Of a DNA stretch of 7,034 nt, positions 1 through 5,483 are shown piece after piece. Below the pieces are notes generated by a model. That model ran no database searches. It saw nothing but the letters and a program-made list of their open reading frames with translations, and had not been told where the DNA came from. Origin of the DNA: an uncultured Spirochaetales bacterium (GTDB lineage Bacteria; Spirochaetota; Spirochaetia; Sphaerochaetales; Sphaerochaetaceae); the NCBI GenBank assembly GCA_945947045.1, contig CAMEXG010000108.1, forward strand, positions 1 to 7,034. Reading direction: 5' to 3'. Every line of letters begins with the position of its first letter. Positions within the stretch are counted from its first letter, which is position 1. Position numbers and translations under genes: made by a program.

Positions 1-76
1 TGTTGAACTTGACGTCGGAGGAAAGGGAGAGTCTTCTTATTTCTTCCAGTATTTTTGGATCAATATCTTTGTCCAT
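1..76 (-). CDS. 5' end of an unidentified protein gene (partial)
   Basis: The first 25 codons of a minus-strand gene are visible and read MDKDIDPKILEEIRRLS followed by LSSDVKFN, after which the window ends. The ATG at 76-74 is supported by a strong AAGGAG Shine-Dalgarno (plus-strand CTCCTT, 83-88) with a 6-nt spacer. The N-terminus is charged and probably helical, with no signal peptide or membrane segment. I do not recognise the family. A weak upstream promoter can be drawn (TCGACA with a poor -10 near the palindrome at 98-107), but I would not rely on it. The gene lies downstream of a decayed response-regulator gene on the same strand. Being a kinase partner of that gene is only a positional thought and nothing in these residues supports it. 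Confidence 0.6.
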   Translation of the reverse strand, partial: MDKDIDPKILEEIRRLSLSSDVKFN

Positions 77-178
77 ATTTTTCTCCTTATACCTCTATTA
101 CGCGTAAATAGCTGATTTTGTCGAAAAATAAGGAATTGGTAGGTAGTGTGTTACTCCTTTAAGTAAGGGTGTAAGGTA

Positions 179-237
179 AATGTAAATAAAAAAGCTAGAA
201 CTTGAAGCTTCAAATCCGACCTTTATATATTTACATT
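179..237. repeat. Concentric nested palindrome
   Basis: A perfect 10-bp inverted repeat, AATGTAAATA (179-188) and TATTTACATT (228-237), encloses a perfect 12-bp palindrome, TTGAAGCTTCAA (202-213). The two dyads are centred within half a base of each other (208 and 207.5). It overlaps the degenerate 3' part of the response-regulator pseudogene. The arms are AT-rich and no T-tract follows on either strand, so it does not look like an intrinsic terminator. An operator or a relic of an element end are possibilities. Confidence 0.4.
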
Positions 238-239
238 GT

Positions 240-542
240 AATACGGTAGTAAGAAGTTGAGAAAAATGGAGGATTTTAATAGATAATCATCTCTCTGGCA
301 TCTAACCCTTAGATCCTCTCAGATACATAGCTTTTAGCAATAAGTAGAAGAAAGGGAGTATTTACGTCTTTCTTTCTTAACACTAGTAGTACATCTATTC
401 TATCCATCCTAGGTATCATGATATCGAGAATTCTTACATATCAAAATAAGAGGAATAATTGATAATAAAGAATACTCAGAAATAACATAAATAAGGAGAA
501 GGGGATTACCCAAATATTTGCATCAGAAGAAACAATTATTCT
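240..542 (-). pseudogene. Response-regulator receiver domain remnant (OmpR/PhoB-like)
   Basis: Reading the minus strand from 440 gives ILDIMIPRMDRIDVL, then LRKKDVNTPFLLLIAKS and VSERI. This is the classic receiver-domain stretch around the phosphoacceptor Asp (codon 425-423), the MPRMDG loop and the LLLTAK segment. After a TAA at 311-309 it resumes with GLDA, and after a 1-nt loss near 293 with DDYLLK, which includes the invariant Lys. An upstream TGA lies at 443-441. The same frame before it, from 542, reads IIVSSDANIWVI, a plausible decayed form of the receiver N-terminus. Key residues are also altered: MDG is MDR, and the conserved Thr of LLLTAK is Ile. No DNA-binding effector domain is recognisable in the roughly 150 bp before the next gene, so the C-terminus is probably deleted. 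Two nonsense codons, a frameshift and truncation make it clearly non-functional. Identity is firm for 274-440; the outer limits are approximate. Confidence 0.78.
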
Positions 543-543
543 T

Positions 544-588
544 AGATAAGTGGCGGAATCTTATTAAAAACATATAGATTCCGCCTCT
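544..588 (+). repeat. Hairpin repeat, copy 1 (left flank of ATPase gene)
   Basis: A 45-bp sequence, found again at 2070-2114 in the same orientation with a single difference (t562 versus c2088). It contains a perfect 10-bp inverted repeat, GGCGGAATCT (552-561) and AGATTCCGCC (576-585), around a 14-nt AT-rich loop. Beyond a T-T mismatch, two more outer pairs can form (549-550 with 587-588). It ends 40 bp before the ATPase start and 5 bp before that gene's candidate -35 box. It also abuts the N-terminal end of the response-regulator pseudogene. No T-tract follows, so it is not a standard terminator. Confidence 0.9.
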
Positions 589-593
589 ATTCC

Positions 594-622
594 TTGTTTT
601 TCGTTGTATTTGATCTTACAAT
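594..622 (+). promoter_or_regulatory. Candidate promoter of the ATPase gene, leaderless type
   Basis: TTGTTT (594-599) and TACAAT (617-622) are separated by 17 nt. The -10 box matches five of six consensus bases and the -35 only the TTG. The expected transcription start falls at about 628-630, on the ATG at 629, so the mRNA would have essentially no leader. This fits the absence of any SD upstream of that ATG. Confidence 0.5.
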
Positions 623-628
623 AAAAGC

Positions 629-2068
629 ATGGAATGGTACAATAAAATTGTTGGAAGAGAAACGGAAAAGAAGCTTCTGCATAGATATCAAGATTCTGAA
701 AAATCGGAGCTTGTTGCACTTTATGGAAGAAGACGTGTAGGTAAGACATATCTTGTAAGATGCACATTTCGTGATGAATTTGACTTCAGTTATACCGGGA
801 TGTACAAAGCTTCCAAGTCCATTCAGATACGCAGGTTCTCAAAACAGCTTGGAGCAAAGGTTTCTCCATCAGATTGGTTTGAAGCTTTTGACATGCTTCG
901 GGATTATCTTCTATCTAAAAACAAAGAAAAGGTAACAGTATTTCTTGATGAGCTTCCATGGATGGATACCAAAAATAGTAATTTCTTGGAAGCGTTTTCT
1001 ATGTTTTGGAATACATGGCCAATGGGAAACACGTTGTTGAAGCTTTATGTGTGTGGTTCATCGACGACTTGGATGTTGAACAAGTTTATAGGCGACAAAG
1101 GTGGCCTTTATGGTAGAACCAGCAGATCTATTTATCTTCGTCCTTTTACTCTACTGGAGACAGAGCAATATCTTACTGAAGTCAAAAATATCACACTTAC
1201 ACACCGTCAGATTCTTGATATCTATATGATCATGGGAGGAATTCCTTATTATCTTGATATGCTTGATTCTGACCTATCAATAGAGCAGAACATAGATGCA
1301 CTTTTCTTTTCGCCTAATGCTCCACTGAGGACGGAGTATGATTTCCTTTTTAGATCTCTTTTTAGCAAAAGTGACAGATACAGAAAAGTAGTGGAAATAT
1401 TATCTCAGAAGCTTAAGGGAATGACCAGAAAGGAAATACTCGCCTATCTTAAAAATGATGGTGGATCTCTTTCAAAGGTGCTTGATGATCTTATTGCCTG
1501 TGATTTTATTAGGTCATATAGTTCAATAGGAAAAAAAAGCAAAAACTGTATCTATCAGTTAACTGATCTTTTCTGTTTATTTCATATCCGATTTGTAAAA
1601 AATGAAAGGGAACAGGATGAACACTATTGGACCAATATACCGGAGGGGAAGAAGAATGCTTGGTCTGGATATGCATTCGAGCAGGTGTGTCTCCATCATA
1701 TACCACAGATAAAGGCAAAACTTGGAATCTCAGGCGTGTTTTCCAATGTTTACAGCTGGAATACAAGACCATTCACGGATAGTGATGGAATAAGCTGGGA
1801 CGGAGGACAGATCGACCTTCTTATCGACAGACGAGATGATGTTATAAACATCTGTGAGATAAAGTATTCATCAGAGCAGTATGTAATTACTAAGGAGTAT
1901 GAACGTCATCTAATTGATAGAACCGCGTTATTTAGAAATTTAACACATACAAAAAAATCGCTGGTAAATACCTTTATAACCACTTACGGTGTGAAAAAGA
2001 ATATTCACAGCACTGCCATTCAAAAGGAAGTAACCATGGATGATCTCTTTAGAAATCCTGATATATAG
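629..2068 (+). CDS. AAA-type ATPase with C-terminal PD-(D/E)XK-like DUF234 domain
   Basis: A 479-residue protein of the archaeal-type ATPase (ATPase_2) plus DUF234 family. The N-terminus has the typical IVGRETEKKLL entry and a Walker A GRRRVGKT (33-40, K39). Walker B is VTVFLDELPW (102-111, D107/E108), followed by a sensor-like CGSST (142-146) and a GGLYGR segment (158-163) that may hold the arginine finger. Residues about 250-312 look like a winged helix. The C-terminal domain carries a restriction-like signature: YAFEQVC (E351), GQIDLLID (D396) and ICEIKYS (E410, K412), so the nuclease-type residues are intact. ATP binding and a cytoplasmic location are well supported. The biological role of this family is not established; DNA binding or cleavage is inferred from the fold. 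The ATG at 629 is the only usable start because an in-frame TGA lies at 611-613. It has no SD. The gene stands alone, bracketed by two near-identical hairpin repeats and surrounded by broken genes. Confidence 0.9.
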   Translation: MEWYNKIVGRETEKKLLHRYQDSEKSELVALYGRRRVGKTYLVRCTFRDEFDFSYTGMYKASKSIQIRRFSKQLGAKVSPSDWFEAFDMLRDYLLSKNKEKVTVFLDELPWMDTKNSNFLEAFSMFWNTWPMGNTLLKLYVCGSSTTWMLNKFIGDKGGLYGRTSRSIYLRPFTLLETEQYLTEVKNITLTHRQILDIYMIMGGIPYYLDMLDSDLSIEQNIDALFFSPNAPLRTEYDFLFRSLFSKSDRYRKVVEILSQKLKGMTRKEILAYLKNDGGSLSKVLDDLIACDFIRSYSSIGKKSKNCIYQLTDLFCLFHIRFVKNEREQDEHYWTNIPEGKKNAWSGYAFEQVCLHHIPQIKAKLGISGVFSNVYSWNTRPFTDSDGISWDGGQIDLLIDRRDDVINICEIKYSSEQYVITKEYERHLIDRTALFRNLTHTKKSLVNTFITTYGVKKNIHSTAIQKEVTMDDLFRNPDI

Positions 2069-2069
2069 G

Positions 2070-2117
2070 AGATAAGTGGCGGAATCTCATTAAAAACATA
2101 TAGATTCCGCCTCTTAT
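2070..2117 (+). repeat. Hairpin repeat, copy 2 (right flank of ATPase gene)
   Basis: The second copy of the 45-bp repeat (2070-2114) begins one base after the ATPase stop codon (TAG, 2066-2068). The 10-bp stem GGCGGAATCT (2078-2087) and AGATTCCGCC (2102-2111) is conserved. Here the outer stem is longer: ATAAG (2072-2076) pairs with CTTAT (2113-2117) beyond a single T-T mismatch, giving 15 base pairs around a 14-nt loop. The right arm therefore extends 3 bp past the part shared with copy 1. No U-run follows. It could protect or process the mRNA 3' end, or be an end of a mobile cassette. Confidence 0.9.
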
Positions 2118-2465
2118 GCTAACAATAGAAACGCTTTTAGGATATTCTTCTATATATGCGAAATACCTTTGGTAAAGTAAATATAAATCATCAGACCAGA
2201 ATTCAGAGGTTCTGGAAGTGTCGGGTTACTACAGTTGAATAAACTTTTTTTGTGTCTTTGACTCTTGGAATGTAGAGATTATGAATACACTGAATCGGTA
2301 TCACTCGTAGAATCAATATCATAACTACAATAGACACATGTTCCATAAGGATTAGGTTGAACCATAGATAAAGGCATTTTGATGCTTTGTATTATATTGA
2401 CTTCATACAAAAGGGAAACCTTTGCGAAACTTGCTTCTCCCACATGTCTGACAGCTCTTTTGAAG
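2118..2465. other. Non-coding stretch, no identifiable gene
   Basis: No gene is recognisable on either strand in these 348 bp. A minor hairpin, CCAGAA (2196-2201) and TTCTGG (2210-2215) with an 8-nt loop, has no T-tract after it. On the minus strand one frame running from 2476 to 2150 contains only one internal stop (TAA, 2281-2279) before its terminal TAG. This is fewer stops than such AT-rich DNA should give, so it could be decayed coding sequence. I do not recognise the translation. Confidence 0.4.
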
Positions 2466-2684
2466 TCAAAGCCTAGTCAACAAGGAAATCTTCATCTTTT
2501 TGTTATTCTTGACGCAATCCAAAAGATAGTAGTTGATAATGTTCTGATATGGCATTCCTGTCTGATCAGCCATTTCTTTGAAGTAGGCGATGACTGTATC
2601 ATCAAGACGAATCGTAATCTGTTTCTTTAGTCTGTCTGAGTATGGATTCTTGATGGCATTGGTAAAATCATAATCATCTCTCAT
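2466..2684 (-). CDS. brnA: BrnA-type antitoxin (ribbon-helix-helix)
   Basis: A 72-residue protein matching the BrnA/CopG-like antitoxin pattern. An N-terminal arm (YDFTNAIKNPYS, residues 5-16) is of the kind that contacts the toxin. It is followed by a ribbon-helix-helix: strand KKQITIRLDD (20-29), helix TVIAYFKEMADQTG (30-43) and helix PYQNIINYYLLD (45-56). In this family the antitoxin neutralises the BrnT RNase and, as a dimer, represses the operon. Its ATG overlaps the brnT stop by 4 nt (ATGA). It has its own SD, GGAG (plus-strand CTCC, 2692-2695), 7 nt upstream, so it could be translated even though the toxin frame upstream is interrupted. The length is normal for this clade and the frame is intact. 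Confidence 0.85.
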   Translation of the reverse strand: MRDDYDFTNAIKNPYSDRLKKQITIRLDDTVIAYFKEMADQTGMPYQNIINYYLLDCVKNNKKMKISLLTRL

Positions 2685-2962
2685 AGTCTTTCTCCATATT
2701 GTCGGGCTTCCTTTCGGTTAGCCTTTCTTGCTGATATCAATCGAATTGTGTCATTTTCTTTATAACAATGGCATATCGGCAACATATGACATTTTGTACT
2801 TAATCCAAAAAGAATAAATCGGTCTTATTCCTCGGATGAATGGTCTAGGTCTGAAATCAGAAGAGATTTCTCTTCAAAGAAAACGGTTTTTGCTTCTTCA
2901 AAAGAAACATTGTGTTTTTCTTTGTTTAAGACTGCTTTGATTGGGTCCCATTCGAAATGCAA
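2681..2962 (-). pseudogene. brnT: BrnT-type RNase toxin, interrupted by a nonsense codon
   Basis: The frame from a probable TTG start (2962-2960) to TGA (2683-2681) is 94 codons, the usual BrnT length. It begins LHFEWDPIKAVLNKEKHNVS, continues FEEAKTVFFEEKSLL and DLDHSSEE, then meets TAA at 2827-2825. It resumes in the same frame with DRFILFGLS, CHCYKENDTIRLISARKA and RKEARQYGERL. All BrnT hallmarks are present, including the RLISARKA core, and no indel is needed. The TAA sits where homologs usually have Glu (SEEEDRFI), so a single GAA-to-TAA change explains it. The toxin would be cut to 45 residues and lose the C-terminal half with its RNase core. The start is uncertain: no ATG or SD is present, but a TATAAA box (plus-strand 2970-2975) lies 7 nt upstream. 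brnA follows with a 4-nt overlap, the classic brnTA order. Confidence 0.85.
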
Positions 2963-3017
2963 TTCGTTGTTTATAATGTCAAATGAGTAGATTATTTTTT
3001 TACCATGAAAGAGTAAG

Positions 3018-3030
3018 CAAGCGACGCTTG
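3018..3030. promoter_or_regulatory. Dyad CAAGCG-a-CGCTTG, possible operator
   Basis: A perfect 6-bp inverted repeat with a 1-bp centre, about 55-60 bp upstream of the brnT start and about 30 bp upstream of the ATG at 3060 on the other strand. BrnA-type antitoxins repress their own operon through short dyads near the promoter, so this is a reasonable operator candidate. Position is the only evidence. It has no U-tract, and with a 1-nt centre it is unlikely to act as an RNA hairpin. Confidence 0.35.
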
Positions 3031-3059
3031 AAATAGGGGTATATTTTTGTAGGAGTAAT

Positions 3060-3260
3060 ATGAAAAGATTATTTCTGCTTACATATCAACGCTGGTAGGC
3101 ATAGAAATCTTGTACTGGACAAGTTCAGTAGAATACTTAGAAAGAATTTAATTTAAAGATACTTCTTTTAGTAGAATTAAAAGACAAAAATGTCGATGAA
3201 GTAGTTTTTGTTTATATTTATGAGTTTGGGTTATTTCTTGTATTGAGAGGGAGCAAATAA
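3060..3260 (+). pseudogene. Frameshifted small hydrophobic protein gene (tentative)
   Basis: AGGAG (3051-3055) precedes an ATG at 3060 by 4 nt. The frame from that ATG ends after 12 codons (MKRLFLLTYQRW). If one A is restored to the run after ATG, the reading becomes MKKIISAYISTLVGIEILYW, then TSSVEYLERI and a stop. That is a convincing start for a small membrane protein. Further on, the original frame is open again (LKILLLVELKDKNVDEVVF, then VYIYEFGLFLVLRGSK) up to TAA at 3258-3260. This suggests two compensating indels in one old gene. The family is not recognised, and a small toxin or holin-like peptide is only a guess. It ends directly before the tRNA terminator. Confidence 0.35.
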
Positions 3261-3294
3261 AAATCGACACTTTGCTTTTTACAAAATGTCGATT
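3254..3294 (-). terminator. Intrinsic terminator of tRNA-Leu
   Basis: On the minus strand AATCGACA (3294-3287) pairs perfectly with TGTCGATT (3269-3262). After one mismatch four inner pairs continue (TTTG with CAAA) around a 7-nt loop. The right arm runs into a T-rich tract, TTTTTATTT. It lies 10 nt beyond the tRNA 3' end, which is the expected position. Confidence 0.8.
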
Positions 3295-3303
3295 ATCGTA
3301 CTA

Positions 3304-3387
3304 TAGCGCGAGTGGGAATCGAACCCACAAGGGATTGCTCCCGGCAGATTTTGAGTCTACTGCGTCTACCAATTCCGCCATCACGCC
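3304..3387 (-). tRNA. tRNA-Leu (anticodon CAA)
   Basis: An 84-nt class II tRNA. The acceptor stem GGCGTGA pairs with TCGCGCT using G-U pairs at positions 1 and 5, followed by discriminator A. The D arm is GCGGAATTGGTAGACGC. The anticodon stem is GTAGA/TCTGC with loop CTCAAAA, giving anticodon CAA (plus-strand 3351-3353), which reads UUG. A long variable arm (GGGA-gcaa-TCCC) and T arm GTGGG-TTCGATT-CCCAC complete it. These are all leucine hallmarks. The CCA end is not encoded (TAG follows A73), so it must be added by tRNA nucleotidyltransferase. It has its own promoter and terminator and is divergent from the patatin gene. Confidence 0.96.
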
Positions 3388-3397
3388 GTTCTAGAGA

Positions 3398-3427
3398 ATA
3401 ATAGCAGAATTTTGTGTACTTCATCAA
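3398..3427 (-). promoter_or_regulatory. Promoter of tRNA-Leu
   Basis: On the minus strand TTGATG (3427-3422) and TATTAT (3403-3398) are 18 nt apart, with an extended -10 TGC immediately before the hexamer. The predicted start is at about 3391, leaving a very short 5' leader before tRNA position 1 at 3387. Confidence 0.65.
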
Positions 3428-3434
3428 GGTGACA

Positions 3435-3463
3435 TTGAAGGGTTTTGAAAACAACTGTAAACT
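3435..3463 (+). promoter_or_regulatory. Candidate promoter of the patatin-barrel gene, leaderless type
   Basis: TTGAAG (3435-3440) and TAAACT (3458-3463) have a 17-nt spacer, each matching four of six consensus bases. Only 6 nt separate the -10 box from the ATG at 3470, so transcription would begin on or next to the start codon. It is back-to-back with the tRNA promoter, with only 7 bp between the two -35 boxes. Confidence 0.5.
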
Positions 3464-3469
3464 CTAGTT

Positions 3470-5479
3470 ATGAAGAAGATACTCTTTGTTTTGATCCTTA
3501 TAATGGCTCTATGCCTTCCTATATTTGCAACGGACTTGGAAAAATCTGTGGAGAACGATGAATTTCTAAAAGAAATCCTTATCTCGGATATTCCTATAAC
3601 ATATGGAGATGAGGCTTTCAGGGAAAGGATTCTCAAGCGAACAGAAGGTAAGAGAGATCCTATAGGTCTCGTCCTTACAGGAGGCAGTGCCAGAGCCTGC
3701 GCCCATATAGGTGTATTACGATACTTGGATGAGCATGGCGTTGTTCCGGACTTCATTGTCTCTAACTCCATGGGATCTATTATCGGTATGCTGTATGCTG
3801 CCGGTATAACTCCGGATCAAATAGAAGAAATCCTCCGTGTGGGAGATATTTCATCATATTTCGCCCTTACCCTTCCTGCAGAGGGTGGATTTCTTGATCC
3901 CTCCGGATTCAGAGCCCTTATTGATTACATTGTAGGTGAAGAATATAGAATGGAAGAGACAGATATACCTGTCATGGTAGTTTGCGATGACTTGGTGTCG
4001 AAAAGGGAAGTCAGAATAACAGAGGGGCCATTTACAGATGTTCTTATCGGCTCCTTTGCTCTTCCTGTTTACTTTAGTCCATATAAATATAATGGACACT
4101 TATTGGTAGACGGAGGCGTAATATCTCTGGCTCCAATCGATGCAGCTTACGAGTATACAGATACTGTCATTCTCTCTACTACTTTCTACGATGCGGATAC
4201 GACAAATCTAATTAACCCTGTCACTATTCTCAACTCCTCCTTCGATATAGGGAAGAGACAGAATGCATCATCTGATTTAAAGAAGTATACAGACTTGATT
4301 TGGATCAGATGTGCCGTAGAGCAGTTCTCTTTCATGGCTTTCAAGGATGCAGCCACTATGGCTGATATCGGGTATTCATGCACTGCATTGGAGTCGGAAA
4401 AGCTAGAAGAGCTGTATAAAGGGCAAAGGACTATTACTTCTGAACGCAGCGGGGAGATTGCTTCTAGAATCCAGGAGACAAAAGATAATATCCACTTCTT
4501 CGGTAGATTGAAGGCCACCTCTTTTTCACAGATGTTAGGAGTCAACTTCAGTGGTTTTGATTCTTATTATTTGAAAAACTCCATGATTACCGGCCTTAAG
4601 TACAGAGTTCTCTTGGGCAACTGGGATATGACTGCGACCTTCGGTTTCGGTTCAGATACTCAGAACCTCTCGTCTACAGGTGGTTTCTCTACTATTGGCG
4701 GCGAGATTTCATTCTATCCATTCACAAATGCAAGAATGAAGATCGAAGGCTATTTAGACTTCTTCCGTGGTGGTTCCGACGGCTTTAACGCACAGCTTTT
4801 TGGTAGAGAATCTATTGATCTTTTCCTTTATAACTCAGATAAAGCAAGTGCAAGCATACACCAGGCATTTGAATACTATAAGGATGGAAATCATATTCTA
4901 GGTACAGGATCTGTCCTTTCTGTTTTTGTAAAAGGCTCATGTTCTGTCCCATATTTCACAGTTGGCGGAAAGATCGGATATATGATGACAGCCGAGGATA
5001 TTACATTTGGTGGAAATAAGAGCTATATAGAATCTGGATTAAGTGTGGAGTCAGAGGATTCGTCTGCCTTTAGAACAGGCGGAGATATCACTGTCAGAGT
5101 CAACGTAGATGGAAAAGGTAGCGTTCCAAAGTTTATTTCCGATGGTTATATCGGGTTCGATACAAGTTATGGTGCAACAGGGTTAAAGACTGACAGTTCA
5201 TTGTTTAACATATTCTTTAATGCAGATGTTTCATACAAATTGCCCTATGATCCTACTTTCGGAGAATTCCTGATTTTTGAGAATCCTTCGTTTGGTTTTT
5301 ATACTTCTTCTCTGTTTACTGTGGAGAGTATAGGGATAAGTGTAGGTGCAGAAATAAAAACCACTACTTCTCTCATTGGTCTTATTAAGCTACCTCTTCG
5401 TTTTAGGGTTGGTTATGAGATTATTCCTGGAGAGGTCGGACACGTAATAGCCTCGTTGACTTTCTCAACAGTGATGTAA
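3470..5479 (+). CDS. Exported patatin-like phospholipase with C-terminal outer-membrane beta-barrel
   Basis: A 669-residue protein. Residues 1-20 form a signal peptide (MKK, a hydrophobic core, PIFA before the cut). The patatin domain spans about 64-320. The oxyanion-loop region is LTGGSARACAHIGVL (69-83), the nucleophile elbow SNSMG is centred on Ser100, and the catalytic Asp is in VDGG (Asp214), so the Ser-Asp dyad is present. However, the usual GGGxxG is GGSARA and the usual GxSxG has Ser for its first Gly, so activity could be altered or lost. From about 350 to the end the sequence is Gly/aromatic-rich with alternating residues, like many transmembrane beta-strands, finishing ASLTFSTVM. 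This resembles the patatin-plus-barrel plan of PlpD (type Vd secretion), but I see no clear POTRA domain. The likely role is lipid hydrolysis at the outer membrane or periplasm, which is an inference. The start is fixed by the signal peptide, and no SD is visible. The gene converges with the TPR gene and ends just before a shared terminator. Confidence 0.85.
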   Translation: MKKILFVLILIMALCLPIFATDLEKSVENDEFLKEILISDIPITYGDEAFRERILKRTEGKRDPIGLVLTGGSARACAHIGVLRYLDEHGVVPDFIVSNSMGSIIGMLYAAGITPDQIEEILRVGDISSYFALTLPAEGGFLDPSGFRALIDYIVGEEYRMEETDIPVMVVCDDLVSKREVRITEGPFTDVLIGSFALPVYFSPYKYNGHLLVDGGVISLAPIDAAYEYTDTVILSTTFYDADTTNLINPVTILNSSFDIGKRQNASSDLKKYTDLIWIRCAVEQFSFMAFKDAATMADIGYSCTALESEKLEELYKGQRTITSERSGEIASRIQETKDNIHFFGRLKATSFSQMLGVNFSGFDSYYLKNSMITGLKYRVLLGNWDMTATFGFGSDTQNLSSTGGFSTIGGEISFYPFTNARMKIEGYLDFFRGGSDGFNAQLFGRESIDLFLYNSDKASASIHQAFEYYKDGNHILGTGSVLSVFVKGSCSVPYFTVGGKIGYMMTAEDITFGGNKSYIESGLSVESEDSSAFRTGGDITVRVNVDGKGSVPKFISDGYIGFDTSYGATGLKTDSSLFNIFFNADVSYKLPYDPTFGEFLIFENPSFGFYTSSLFTVESIGISVGAEIKTTTSLIGLIKLPLRFRVGYEIIPGEVGHVIASLTFSTVM

Positions 5480-5483
5480 GAAA

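Noticed and set aside
98..107. Palindrome TTACGCGTAA upstream of the first gene as an operator
   Set aside because: Ten bases with no extension of the arms and no good promoter boxes around it; such short palindromes occur by chance.
414..423. Palindrome TATCATGATA as a regulatory site
   Set aside because: It falls inside the receiver-domain pseudogene (codons for the DIMIP region), so coding ancestry explains it.
544..2114. CRISPR-like array from the two 45-bp repeats
   Set aside because: Only two copies 1.5 kb apart with a full gene between them; no spacers and no Cas genes.
2071..2117. Hairpin copy 2 as the intrinsic terminator of the ATPase gene
   Set aside because: There is no U-tract after the stem, and the identical hairpin also occurs upstream of the gene, so a repeat is the better description.
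3304..3326. tRNA-Leu 3' end as an integrase attachment site
   Set aside because: I found no second copy of the tRNA 3' end within the window and no integrase gene, so an att site cannot be supported.
3854..4545. Minus-strand open frames within the patatin gene
   Set aside because: They are shadows of the strongly supported patatin-barrel frame, without SDs or recognisable domains.
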